DNA of 64,000 nt from Bactrocera neohumeralis (Eukaryota > Arthropoda > Insecta > Diptera > Tephritidae). Within the stretch, counting starts at the first letter, position 1. Each line of letters starts with the position of its first letter. Under the pieces are notes generated by a model, which had not been told where the DNA came from, did not search any database, and was given only the letters and a program-made list of their open reading frames with translations. This document shows, piece by piece, positions 1 to 11,447 of the stretch. The stretch lies in contig NC_065923.1 in NCBI RefSeq assembly GCF_024586455.1, positions 36,442,370-36,506,369 on the forward strand. The letters run 5' to 3'. The position numbers were made by a program, and so were the translations under genes.

Positions 1-2090
1 CTATGTTGTAGTAGTCCGATAGTAGACGCACATCATGCAGCAAAACAAAATTAAGAACCTAAATTGATATACTTGAATATAAAGCAGTAAAATCGATCCG
101 ATAATAGCTATAGCCGCAAACAATATTAAAACATTATATTATGTAAATTAGGAAGAAAAAATAAAGTACTTAAAAGGATACTATGCAAGGATTGCCTTAA
201 AAAAAGGAATTTTCTCTTATTTTTTATTTTCACTTTGTTTTTTTTTTTTTTAATTTGCATTATAAATTGCATATAAATGTTAAAATGATCAAAAATGTTG
301 TGACAGATGGACTTTAAGCTTTGGGTATGTTATTGCAATCCATCGTAGTCCATTATACAACACATAATTTCAATTACTGATTGAACATTATTGGAAAAAA
401 ATTAAAATGCGTTTGATTCATATGTAATTTCCAAAGCATACTACAACATGGGCTATATTTCTGTCATTGCTATTATATATAGCAAAAGCTGTGCATAACA
501 TTTTTACAGTACACCATTTCGTATGAGTGCTGTATTAGTTCGAATTGTATGAAATATTATTGATTGATTGATTGATTGACTATTATTGAAAACCGTTATT
601 TGGAAGCGGACCGATTGGAAGAGGAGTCGCAATGAATTTCCCTGTGCATATCAAATATCATAGTTTTTGTATATTATATTTGTTAGAGGACGAAGCACTT
701 TTCAGAATTATTTATAATTTTAATAAAACAAATATTTTTCCCTACTGCAATTCGCTGTACTAAATTAAAGTTCGTAGTGTTCGACTTAGTTACGGTATTA
801 TTTAAAGGTTTTCAATTAACGGCATTTTGTGCGCGTGACAATAATCCGTTTCCGCCCGTCTGCAATATCAACCACCCATTCGTTGGATAGAACCATTATA
901 TACCACAGAGTACTATGTAGCTACATGTTCGTATTACAATGGGTTTTGCATTTCGCAAACATTAATGACGGGTAATCAAACGTTTATAATTTGCATATAC
1001 ATAAGTGCAGAAGTAGACTGTATTTACTAGATGGGCTACTTTAGTAGTTAAATACATTTCAAGTAATGTCGCTTTGCATAAAAAATTAAAATAGGATATA
1101 TGCATCTACATACATATTAAAATGACCCCCGACAGCTCTTTACTGAATCCCAAAAGTAAAAACGAAATCCGACCCAGATTAAGGAAGATTAGTTGTTTTG
1201 TTCTTTTACAAAGGAAATCAGCAGTTTGAAATATATCACAGTTAATAACTCTTTACCCAAAGTAATAACTTTTTATATCCGCAAGACAAATTCAAATGCA
1301 AGTATTTTCCAGATACAAGTATATGTATATAAAACTGTAATACGGCTACCCCATGATGAATCTCATCTAAAATAGGCACTAGAGAGACTATCTCTGAGGA
1401 AGTTTGATTGAAAGAGCTTAAGCGTTTGTGAAATATTGACGATATGATTTAATATGTAAATATAGTATTGAAACTATGTTAGGGAATGTTCTACAATATG
1501 AAGTCATATGACACTAAATACAATATGATAGTATTCATTACTCAGTTTCATCGAATAATGAAATCCCTAATACAAGGTTTTGCCAACAGCTGAAAATACT
1601 TCACCGGCTTTATCCGTTTCATATTGCAAGAGGCTGAAATATGCAGTTACAACCGAACTTTGTCCTTCCTTACTTATTTTTCTATTACTGTAAGTGAAAG
1701 CGTTGTGTAGGGAGCTTGAGTGGCTGTAGTGGCCAGTTTAATGCACAATAAACCCAATTATGGGCTAAATAAAATGGCACAACCACTTAGCAAGGCATAA
1801 AGCAAACAATTTTTATATTCCAACCAATTTGAAGAGCTGAAAGTTTCCAATTGTTACTGCAACTGTGCAGCAAGTTACTTTTCCCAACTGCCAACAATGG
1901 CGCTTTGCTGTTAATTAAAGTAAAATTAACTGTACTGGCGAACTACATGTTTCGCTGCACAAGAGAAATGAAAGTAAGCTCTGACGGTAGAGCCGTCTAT
2001 ATTTATGTATATAATTTCCTTTCCCTTAATTTAATTACATTTTGAATTTAAACTGCGCGCGTCGAAGGATTTGAAGAATAATTTTTTTTT
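1..2090. other. AT-rich non-coding stretch, nothing recognised
   Basis: I see no convincing coding sequence here. Open frames are at most about 65 codons and match no family I know. A short tetranucleotide run of ATTG units lies near 556-580. Poly-T and poly-A tracts are common. The stretch looks like ordinary intergenic or intronic insect DNA. Confidence 0.5.
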
Positions 2091-2165
2091 TTAGGTTGGT
2101 AGTACTGTCAGTTTGTTGAGCAAAGAATTTGCATTAAATTTTGTTTACGGAATCAATTTTCTGCT

Positions 2166-3001
2166 GTTGGCATATCGAAAGGCTCAGTCAATACCATTTT
2201 GAAGGATGTTTTGGGCCTCAAGCATGTCAAATCTCGACTGGTACCGAAAACATTGAATTTTTCGGAAAAAGGACGTCGCGTTGAAGTGTGTGAAACGATG
2301 CTTTTCGACTACCAGGGTGTCATGAAACGCATTATAACTGGCGATGAGATTTGGATCTATGCTTACGACCCCGAAACAACCGATCAATCGAGCGAATATC
2401 GTGCCAAAAGAGAGCCGAGACCAAAAAATCGCGACAAAGTCGCTCAAAAATCAAGGTCATGTTGACTGTTTTCTTCGATTATCGTGGTGTTGTGCATTAT
2501 GAATTCCTTCCAACCGGTCAAACAGTCAACAAGGAATATTATTTGAACGTTATGCGTCGTTTGCGTAACGCTATCCGCCTAAAAAGGCCGGAATTGTGGA
2601 AAGACAATTCTTGGTTTTTACACCACGATAATGCACCATCCCATACTGCCCTCGTAATTCGCGATCATTTCCCCAAAAACTCAACCCATATCGTTCCGCA
2701 ACCACCGTATTTACCTGATCTGGCGCCGTGCGACTTCTGGCTGTTCACCAAGCTCAAAAGACCGCTCCGGGGACACCGTTTTTATACGATAGAGGAGATT
2801 AAAGCCGCAGCGAAGACGGAACTGAAGGCCATCCCGGAAAGTGACTACAACCAGTGTTTCGAAGATTGGAAAATCCGTTGGCATAAGTGCATTGCATTGG
2901 GAGGGGATTACTTTGAAGGGGATGAAATTGATATGGAAGAATAAATAAAGAATTTTAAAAATAAATACATTTTATAATATTTAAATATTTTTTGGGCACA
3001 G
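2166..3001 (+). mobile_element. 5'-truncated mariner, transposase pseudogene
   Basis: This is the C-terminal two thirds of a mariner transposase (DDE cut-and-paste enzyme). It begins inside the second helix-turn-helix (GISKGSVNTILKD), includes the first catalytic Asp in TGDEIWIYAYDPE, then HHDNAPSH and LAPCDFWLF. The second and third Asp are separated by 34 residues, the DD34D spacing that defines mariner. A single-base frameshift near 2447-2452 joins the frames ending VAQK and beginning IKVMLT. The stop is at 2942-2944, and the presumed 3' end is near 3001, after TTTTTTGGGCACA. The N-terminal third and 5' terminal repeat are missing, so it cannot encode an active enzyme. The fragment at 38032-38375 looks like the N-terminal part of the same lineage. 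Confidence 0.88.
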
Positions 3002-4020
3002 TAGTATGTGTATAATTACGTAGGCACCCATAGATATGTGTTATTTACATATACAGGAGAGTTGTTTCTGTCATGTCCATGTCTAAAAAGTTACATCGCT
3101 GCTCAATGCCCAGCAAAATTTAGAGGTGAACAGCAAGAGCACAGAAAAATGCATTTCAAATTGGTTGTATGTACTTTAATATTTTACAATAGTCAAGCCA
3201 TTTATGTCAGTTTTCTGCTATTTGTTCACTGATTATTGTTCTTATTATTGAGTTTGGTTGTTTGTTTCTGGAAATAGTAAATGGTTTGTAAATATTGGCT
3301 ATGATTAGCAAATGAATATTTTTATCTAAAAGCATAAAATAAAACAAAATAAATATTTAAGAAATATGTGTATGTAAAAGTACATATCTGTGTTAGACCT
3401 TGGGGTAATACATTTATGCATTCGCTTAGTGGGAAAACAGAAAATCGTTTCCAAATTTACATTCTGCGAAAAATCATTTTTTTTGAAGCCAGAGTTGGAA
3501 AGAGCAGTGATTATTTTTAAAATTTAATCGGAAAAGGTTAAGAAAATGTTTATCTTATTTAATTTCTAACCCAAACGCTTGCTGCTTCCAAGAATGGACA
3601 GTCAATTTTTCCATGGAGAAATATGATGAACGGAAAAATATCAGGAATATTAATGTGTTTGTCGGCGGATCATATTTTGCTGGAGCAATTTTTCCTTTGT
3701 AAACTGTGAATTTTATTTTCCGTGATACACATATTACATGTATTCGTTTTGCTTACAGGTATTCCTGGTTTCAATTTGAATTTGAAAAATTGCATGTTTT
3801 TGAAGAAAACACACATAGCTATTAACACCTTGTACATCTTATATGATTTTGGCAATAATCTCGAAAGTTTGTTGTAGACCATAATACTTGCATCCTTCCA
3901 ACATGGCAGACATTCACAATCAAAATTTAGAAAAATACTTTCCGTGAATTAAGGACGTTTAGAACAGCGCGAGAGCACGCTGTAGTGAAATAATATATGT
4001 ATAGATATACCGTAATAACG
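3002..4020. other. Non-coding stretch, nothing recognised
   Basis: Short AT-rich open frames only, none resembling a known protein. I see no terminal repeats or tandem structure. Confidence 0.4.
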
Positions 4021-4732
4021 GGGGTCCTGTTAGACGTGTGGTCCGAAATCAGATAACAAATTGTGCAAATTTATTATCAAACGAGGTGGCCACCGATTTA
4101 CATGAGCAAACGTTGCTCATTGATGTAGGTTTGAATTAAATCAAAGTAGGTTTATTTTTCAATTATTTAATTAGGTATATTTAAAATTAATAAATTAGGT
4201 TTACTTTAAATTAGATTTATTATAAAATATTTCAAATGGTCTTTCAGGTTTGATGACCATAAAATGACTATTCGCTCTCGTCAGGTTCTAATGTTCGCCA
4301 GGTTTACAGTGCCGCATTTAATTGTAGTAAATGTTAGAAGCCAAAGAAACAACAAATTTATTGAAAGAAACTTTTGGTGAGCACATTGTCTTGCGTCATG
4401 ACCTTCAACGTTGAGCGATTTAACAAGGCTGGACTATTTTTCATGGGATTGGCTGAAATCGCTTGTCTTGGGTGAACGGTAGACGCCTTGTAAAATAATA
4501 TTCGACGGGTTATTGCTGATGGCCGTACGTTACTACAAAAAGTAGTCGAAAATTGAACCTTTCGACTGGAATTTATTTGAGCCGGTGCCCGCCACGGTCA
4601 CCTGGCCGAAATCATTTCTAGGACAAATAACTAACCCTTATCTTTATAACAAAATTAAATTCGTAGTCATAACTTTAAATTATATGTGTTTTATTCCTTC
4701 TTGAAAACCACACGTCTAAACAAACACCCTTT
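4021..4732. mobile_element. Short element with near-matching inverted termini
   Basis: The left end contains TTAGACGTGTGGT (about 4030-4042). The right end contains its near-complement AACCACACGTCTAA (about 4706-4718), followed by ACACCC, which mirrors the GGGGTCC just outside the left motif. This gives imperfect inverted termini of about 25 bp around 0.7 kb. Inside, a short frame from 4333 (LEAKETTNLLKETFGEH) weakly resembles the N-terminal helix of a mariner transposase, after which the frame breaks. I cannot fix a target duplication. The best reading is a decayed or miniature Tc1/mariner-type element. The termini are visible in the sequence; the family is inferred. Confidence 0.45.
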
Positions 4733-4911
4733 ACGCCTAAGGTAAATAAAGATAGAAACAATGGTACAACACTATTTTAGTACTATAGACTAGCAAGAGT
4801 CTTAACTGGCGCGAGATTTCATGCCTTATTTTGATCTTACTATGCTTGATGATTTTGGCATATGGGTTATGCGGAGTGCCTCATTTGGGCATTTATTAAA
4901 TGTTCATATGT

Positions 4912-4919
4912 ATGTCTAC
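4912..4919 (+). repeat. Left 8-bp target-site duplication of hAT element
   Basis: ATGTCTAC lies immediately left of the element terminus and is repeated exactly at 6016-6023. Eight bp is the standard target duplication of hAT transposition. Confidence 0.9.
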
Positions 4920-6015
4920 CAGGGGCGTCGCGAGGATCCAGATCATGGGGGGGTGAGTCCCTTTGAAATGCCGACTCATTTCAAGAATTTGCCGATTTAA
5001 TGTATATGTTTAAAAATATATATAAAATAGGGATATCTTCATTTCTGATAAGGTATTACGGAGAAGTTTGACAACAAAATAGCATAATTCATTATTTTAT
5101 TCTCAAATAAGTATTGTACATATTAGTATAATCATCATTTAATATGTTTCTCTTAATATAAAATACATATATTGTTCAACGACGTGTTACGCGGGAAAAA
5201 ACAAAATTTTCTTTAAGGAGCAGTCATTATGTAATGAACAATTTTGTACGCAGAAGGAACGACCTTTCTCAATTTGTACGCTACTATAGAAATGTCATCG
5301 AAAGATTTACACTCTTTACATGAATCAAAAAGAATTTGTGTTTCAGCAAAAATACAATCTAGATCTTCAATGAAGAACTTAGGTTCCAATTGCATAACAA
5401 ATTGTATAGATTCTATTGTAATATTACTTCTGTTAGCTGGAATCCTGAACATCTCTTGAATGGGTTTGAAGGTTGACATAGTTTCTTGCAAATTATCTTG
5501 AATACAATTTGTGAAATTTTCGAGGACAATTTTGAATTATTTTCTATAAAATGTCTAGAAATCAAAATTACAAGCAGTTGCTGGATTATCGTCATATTTC
5601 TTCGGAGCACGGCGTGTTCTGTGGTGTTTCGAAAAGTAATTTTCAGGGTTGATCTGACACTTTTCAGCAAATGCAACTGAACTCGCTAGCAATGCGTTAA
5701 TTTATAATATATTCAACCACTGTTATTCGAACATTGTAGTGTTTTAATAATCCTCGTGGAAATTACGAAAAGGTGTCTTTTTAAACTTGGATATATACGT
5801 AAAAATTAATGTGCAATAATATATTTTGATGAAAATCTTAAAAATATTCAAAAAGTTTTGACAACAAATTTTCGGATACTTGGCAACTCTTACTGGAATT
5901 GCCGAAATGAACTTTCAAATTTTTAGTTATGATATTAAAACGGCCGAAAATGCCGACTCGTTCATAGATGGGGGGTGTCACACCCCCCACAGCCCCCTCC
6001 CTCGCGATGTCCCTG
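4920..6015 (-). mobile_element. hAT transposon deletion derivative (1,096 bp)
   Basis: The termini are CAGGGGCGTCGCGAGG on the left and, reverse-complemented, CAGGGACATCGCGAGG on the right. They are flanked by a perfect 8-bp duplication, ATGTCTAC. Between them the minus strand carries broken hAT transposase. The frame at 5491-5213 contains FDDISIVAYKLRKVVPSAYK and ends MTAP, the stretch that normally precedes the conserved SAERSFSxLK dimerisation motif. Here that motif is replaced by unrelated AT-rich sequence. The frame at 5676-5413 looks like part of the RNase H-like core of the same protein. The style suggests the TTF/ZMYM-type hAT group, from memory only. With about 1.1 kb instead of the roughly 3 kb of an autonomous hAT and no dimerisation motif, it is non-autonomous. 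Confidence 0.88.
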
Positions 6016-6023
6016 ATGTCTAC
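6016..6023 (+). repeat. Right 8-bp target-site duplication of hAT element
   Basis: Exact second copy of ATGTCTAC, directly after the right terminus CCCTG. Confidence 0.9.
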
Positions 6024-6639
6024 TTTTACATCCTTATTTGTCTCTATATATAAATAGAATTTTGTCCTACTCGTTAAAAAATTGTAGCTAGACGGAAATG
6101 TTGTCTTATTGTCACCTTTGACCACGAAAGCATTGCAAAAGATTTGAGAAGTTACAAACTATCTTTGCCAGAATACCAATCGAGCACTCTGTGAAGTTGA
6201 CTCGTTATCTTTGAACATTATTTCATTACGCCTCACATACTTCAATCACAAAAGTTTTGGTCTGAACCAAAATAAATCTGTGAGCAAAAGTGTGTACTTT
6301 CAGAAAGGCTAATTTCGGCAACAGCACGTTCTATATAAATTTATGACTATGGTGTATAGGAAATGATGTTGTGTTGGAAAATTTGACTGCCTTCTAAATT
6401 GTTGAAGTATGATAACGTATTAATGAGACGTGCTTCTATCGTTATCTGATAGTATTAGCGGTCCCTTAGCAGGGTTACATTTTAAGAATATTTCGTAACA
6501 AATTAGCCTATGCTAAGGAGCGCTAAAACATATATTCAATAAGTTTAATCTAATCTAAAAGGATAAAGATTTCGGGTCACACTGATAGATAGGCGGCGGG
6601 ACCTATTGCGCGTAGCAGATCGTATCCACACTTTTTACA

Positions 6640-7017
6640 AGGAAGAATATTAAACTGATTGATGTGTAAGATTTTGGCAAGGAGTAGTTTTCTCTTCCTG
6701 GTCTCGGTATGACTATAAATTTGGCTTATGCCATCTACTTGACGTGTACTTCAAATAAACAAAAGCATTGTTAATACTAACAACGCAGTAGGACAGTAGA
6801 TCTACACGGTTCTGTAGTAGAACGGGGAATATACCATCCATAACCGCTGCCTTAAAATGTTTGGAACTATTAAACACTTTGATAACCATTTCTTGGGCGA
6901 ACATGAGAACATCATCCTGCCTGGCAGTGTGATAGATTGAAAATGTCTCGCATCCGACCGTGGAAAATAAGTATTTACTAATATCTTTAAAGAAACCTCC
7001 ATGTTATATTGAAGCAT
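6640..7017 (-). mobile_element. Non-LTR retrotransposon RT fragment (N-terminal part)
   Basis: The minus strand encodes pieces of a jockey/I-type reverse transcriptase. FKAAVMDGIFPVLLQ (about 6862-6818) is the start of the RT domain. After a frame change, VIPRPGRENYSLPKSY (about 6700-6650) matches the conserved FIPKPG..Y..PKSYRPISL block. Frameshifts and substitutions break the frame, and the catalytic YADD box is not in this piece. A piece that does carry YADD lies on the same strand at 8290-8705. That is upstream in reading direction, so the two cannot be one collinear copy. Confidence 0.75.
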
Positions 7018-7084
7018 CAGCTAACCTCGAGGAAAAGAATAAAGGTTGGCAGGAAAGTTGCTGAGGTGGAGGCTAACACGGGAA

Positions 7085-7390
7085 ACGACAAGAAGAACAA
7101 TATATCTACGTCGATAGCCATGTGGCAAATAAAACCATAATACGCATCGTATTAAGTCAGAGAATGTCCTTAGGAGGAGAGAGGCATACACACTGGATCT
7201 CGGACCTCAAAGGATTACCGGAAAACGAAATTGCTGATGAGATTACAAAAAGTGCCATCCACTAGCGCTCTAAGCCAGTTAAGAAAATTTGCAAGTCGCT
7301 GAAAGCGATATACAATCAAATCTGAAAACCCATGTGGATGCTTTACTACAGGCAACAACATGTTCACCTTTTATAAAGCCAACATACTCG
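7085..7390 (+). mobile_element. Degenerate RNase H fragment of a non-LTR retrotransposon
   Basis: The plus strand reads IYVDSHVANKTIIR, close to the DSxAA...IR block around an RNase H catalytic Asp. About 40 codons later comes KGLPENEIADEITKSA, the decayed form of the PGHxxIxGNExADELA motif. Frames change between the two. It lies back to back with the minus-strand RT piece at 6640-7017. The fragment is non-functional. Confidence 0.6.
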
Positions 7391-7565
7391 TTTGTAGACA
7401 TCCCTATTAATATGGCACGAGTACAAGTAGATTCCTATATGGTAATTTGAGTATTATTATTGTGTTACCACAGAATACAACCATCTCATCCGACGATGGA
7501 CCGATAGATGGGGTATGTACATGGGGACATATACACTATTTTGTTTTATAAATCTATTTTAAACT

Positions 7566-7664
7566 ATAACTCTGACGAGACAAAAACGCCGAACACTTAT
7601 ATTGATAACCGTGTGCTTCAGGGGCAGCAATATAAGTGTTCGGCGTTTGTCTCGTCAGAGTTAT
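7566..7664. repeat. Long hairpin: 37-39 nt arms, 23-nt loop
   Basis: The left arm 7566-7604 and right arm 7628-7664 are reverse complements across their full length, except for two extra A residues in the left arm (AAAAA against TTT). The loop, 7605-7627, is unrelated. The right arm is itself bounded by CAGCAAT and ATTGCTG (7625-7631 and 7662-7668). No transposon terminus or target duplication is visible. It could be a foldback created by template switching, or a source of hairpin RNA. Confidence 0.85.
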
Positions 7665-7699
7665 TGCTGAACATGTACATACCCACATATCGGTCCGAT

Positions 7700-8289
7700 T
7701 TAGCTCAGCGTACGAAGTTTACAAAGTTGCCATAATTTAAATGCAAATTTGGTGCTTGCGGGTAGTTTTGCCACAAATGTTGCCGAGGGTGCGTGATTCG
7801 CGTTTAAATCGGAATAATGCTAGGTATACATATATACCTGTAGATATATATAAACCAAGAATATATGAAATCTGTATGTGTGTTAATCACCAATCACCAT
7901 TGTAAAATATAAAAAAGGCGTGTGTGGTTTTCTCACCACATTTGTTAGAATAAAAGAAATTGAATTAAATTTAGTATGCATTTATTTTTATTCCTATCTG
8001 TTCGCAAGTGGAATGACTTTTCTGCACCTGGCAACCATATTATTATATTGTGTGTATGTTAAATAATACGCACTTATGATTAAATCACGTTTGCTCTTCA
8101 TGTTGTATTTTGCGTACTTCTCATATATGTAACGATCATGATATGATTACGGCGCTTACACCTCATCATCATTTCTTCCCATTCGAGTAATCGTTTCGAT
8201 TAAGACTGATTAGCTAATTAAATTTCGGAATTTTATAAGCAAGTAAGAAAGAGCTTAGTTGCGAAAGAGTGTGTGAAGATGTGGCCGTT
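7700..8289. other. Non-coding stretch, nothing recognised
   Basis: AT-rich sequence without coding signal, terminal repeats or tandem structure that I can support. Confidence 0.4.
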
Positions 8290-8705
8290 GAAGTCAACAT
8301 TCGGCATGGTTGCTTGGATGAAAAGAGAGATGTATAGGCGCCAGACGACAAGAAGGTATATAAAGTTTAGTAGGTGTATAGACCATGTCGTAAGCCTTCT
8401 TTGAGGCATTCGCTCTTCCGCAGAAGTTCCAGATTCGAATTACTTTGGAAGCCCTGCTCTTAATACATTCTCTCCAACTTAGCTTTTCATCTAGGATAAC
8501 ACCGAGATATTTCACGGAGCTCAAGAGTGAAAAGGTTCTACTCCTTAATAAGAAGAGATTGAACCGCAATGTGTTTGTCTTCCTTGTGAAGAGACAGATT
8601 TCTATTTCTCCAGATTAATCGTTAGTCCGTGGCCCTTGGGATATGCTACTAAGATTCAACCCAGAGGACATTGAAATCGTCTGCGTAGCGGATAACCTTG
8701 AAGTA
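8290..8705 (-). mobile_element. Non-LTR retrotransposon RT fragment with YADD box
   Basis: In reading order on the minus strand: RYADDF (codons within 8672-8690), the catalytic box of reverse transcriptase; GLTINLEK, the region after it; then SVKYLGVILDEKLSW, the conserved KYLGV.LD..L.W block of jockey/R1/I-type elements; then an Arg- and Ser-rich thumb region. The YADD and KYLGV blocks are in different frames, so at least one frameshift is present. The last 92 codons (8569-8294) are uninterrupted. This is a dead fragment of about 0.4 kb from an ORF2 of roughly 3 kb. Confidence 0.82.
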
Positions 8706-8794
8706 ATAATTAATAATCTGGTCACTTTCACCAATTGATTGTGAAATTCGCTGTGTGGCTTATGGCGGTTTGGATATCATGAGCGGTAGCGATG

Positions 8795-8985
8795 CAATAG
8801 TGACTCATGGAATACGTGTGGATTACTGCCTGACCAATAACGCATATTTTGTCTATTGACGAAGCCATTCAGCCAGAAATGAGTCTCATCGCTGAAGATG
8901 ATTTTTCAATGTTCAGCCCAATTCACGAACTTACGACGATTCCATTGATCGAGTGGCTTCAGTTCTTGCGTCAGTTCGATCTTGT
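8795..8985 (-). mobile_element. Mariner-like DDE transposase fragment
   Basis: Minus-strand translation gives QELKPLDQWNRRKFVNWAEH, a stop, then IIFSDETHFWLNGFVNRQN and NPHVFHESLLH. The IFSDExHFxLNGxVNxQNxRxW block surrounds the first catalytic Asp in a widespread insect transposase of the IS630/Tc1/mariner superfamily. It differs from the classical mariners elsewhere in the window. Pieces of the same kind lie at 38640-39060 and 48540-49065. No termini are visible and there is one in-frame stop. Confidence 0.72.
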
Positions 8986-8999
8986 AAGATCATAAATTA

Positions 9000-11320
9000 G
9001 ACGTTGCACTTAGAGTTGAGGCCACTGACTCCCAATTTCTGGAGTAAACTTTAATAATTTGAATTCATTATTGAATCGTCTATTTTTCCATGTTGTAATG
9101 ACAAATCTTACTGAAGAAAAATATCAAACAAAAAAAACAAAGATTTCGAAAGGTTTACACGAAAGGACTTATATTTCATGCAATAAAATGAAAATGCGAA
9201 TTGTGCATACTAAGAACTTGTATACCTCCCCTTTGCAGCAATTCGAAAAATTCGACGATATAATCATTAAAAAAATCCCCTTAATTTACTTTGCTGACCA
9301 CTCATCTGACTCCAATAAGTTTCTCTTTCTTCTTCATTTCCTTCCGCAATTTATTAAAGTAAAATCTCTTCAGTTTCAGTTTCCACTTTTTCTGTGCAAA
9401 CGCCCGCCGATTTCGGCGTGAGTTTATTTAGCGGTTTGTTGTTATTTGAGCATGAATATTACAAGCTTTGAGCTTGAATTTAATTTTAAATCAGCTTCTG
9501 TGTGCTAAAGCGAACTAACGAGTATTTCTTCATTTTATGAGTTTAAAGACGCCAATGAATTTACTGCGAAATCTTCACTTTCAGAAGGGAAATTTAGTGC
9601 AGTTTAATTTGCTTAGCAGCTGAGATTTTCCATTGTTTTTGTTGTTGCGTAAAACAGCTAGATAGCCACTTTATAATATTTCGTAAATTCTTCTGCAATT
9701 TTCATGCCATTAATCTTAAGTGAAGGAGGGGAAAATGAAGAAGTAAAATGTTATTTTCAGTGACGGTTTTGTAAGGCGTAATTTTTCCGTCCAACATATT
9801 TTTAATGTTAATGTTACTTCGTAAATTCTTCTGAATTTAAATTAAAACTCCGGTTATGGAAGATGGGTGGTTTGACATCCAAAACTCCCCCGTGGGTCCG
9901 TCACTGAATGTACGTACTTAAAAATAATATATTTGGGGTTCATACAAGCTGGTACGTGTGCGAGTGTGTGTATGTATGCATTTATAACTTTGCGAAGATA
10001 ATACGTAATATATAGTGGGGTAGCCTCCGTTAATACGAGAATAATTTGAATTTGATGCAGGGAAAGTAAAAACGCAGTTATTCTGTATAAAATATCTTAG
10101 CAAAATAATGCCAAGGTATAATATTGGATATATTGCTTTAATGGTTAATGCAAAAAGTGCGTAAAATCGGTTCATATAGAACCTATAACGATGTTTGTTG
10201 TTCCATTAGACTTTGTAGCAGATATGTTGGTCAATGTGTGAATTATCTTCGCAAAATTGGATGAAAACATGTTCTCGAGTTTACTTTAACTCAATCAACA
10301 CAGATAGATATTATGGAAGTTCTTTGTATGTTAAGCTGCTCATCTGCTTCACTCTTATTAATAAAATAATGGAAAAAATGTCGACATACAAGTGCCGTAA
10401 ACATAAGATATGTAAAATGATCACTATATGAGAAATATGTGAATTAAGGCTCAGAAGGAACACACGGGGATAAAGTGTAGAAAGTTCTATTGTGCTCATG
10501 GTATTTATGAGCAGGTAAGGAAGAAAATATATAATTGAAAGAAACTCATAATCTCGCAAAATTAAATTTTCTATTGCGCATACATGACTATGTCATCATT
10601 TATTTAGAACTGAGTTATGTTGAGGATTACTGTCGGTGAAGGTATTTTCGCTTGATTCAATAAGCCATGATAACTAAAGCGGAACCGCAAACTCTTTTTT
10701 TACCTACATCCTGCAAAGAACTTGTGGTTAACACACATACCCTTGTGTATTTATGATCTAGTAAGCGATAAATCACAACAGCATTCGCCTGTTCTCTGCT
10801 TTCAATGCGAATCACGCACACTTTGAAACATTTGCGGTAAAATTATTGAAAGTCACATCGTGGCGTCTTATTTGTATTGCAATTATGGCAAAATGTTAAA
10901 CATTATGCGATAAGCTTATTCAGGCAGGTGCTCATGCGAAGAACAAAACCTCTGACAGAATAATCGCTTCACACTTCGTTTGTTGGGACGTGAAGATATC
11001 GAAAGCAACAGAGAGGTGTGCACGCCTCGTTAAGTAATGAAAATTGTGATTAGCTCATAAGAGTCTACAATGCTATTGTGGATATATGCTTATGTGTGTG
11101 TGTTAACCAAAAGGCAAACAAATAACTGCCAACAATAACGCATCCTATCTTTGGGTTTTTGTGAGAGTAGAACAAACTTTGTTGTAACGTTTAAAATGAA
11201 TTATTGGTTACACAAGAGTATTGTTATAAATTCCCGTTATTTTGAATACACTTCGTATACATTTAAATTCCGATGTAACCAAAAATTTTATAAAGCTCAT
11301 AGGCGGGGAAATAATTTCTA
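9000..11320. other. AT-rich stretch, mostly unrecognised
   Basis: A 120-codon plus-strand frame at 9059-9421 is the longest here, but it is Lys/Leu/Phe-rich, matches nothing I know, and may be chance. A possible small hAT-type MITE lies at 9757-9893 (separate entry). TG/CA-rich microsatellite tracts occur near 9955-9975 and 11090-11103. Confidence 0.35.
9757..9893. mobile_element. Possible hAT-type MITE
   Basis: CAGTGACGG near 9757 and its reverse complement CCGTCACTG near 9893 could be short hAT-like termini around 137 bp. The right end extends to a longer typical-looking terminus (CCCCCGTGGGTCCGTCACTG), but the left does not match beyond nine bases. The flanking octamers differ, so there is no target duplication. 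This may be only a right end with a chance partner. Confidence 0.25.
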
Positions 11321-11447
11321 TCAAAGTATCGGAAATCAATTAACCAGATACATGAGTTTTGGACCAAGGCCTAGACCCACTGACTCACTTTCTGTGCTGA
11401 AAGACCAAAACGCTTTAAAGTCAGATGGAAAGTCAAGACACTATATA

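Noticed and set aside
4333..4420. Mariner N-terminus as a separate gene
   Set aside because: Only about 17 residues look right before the frame breaks, so it is kept only as weak support inside the 4021-4732 element.
9059..9421. 120-codon open frame as a gene
   Set aside because: Lys/Phe/Leu-rich composition typical of chance frames in AT-rich DNA, with no motif, splice signals or homologous frame elsewhere in the window.
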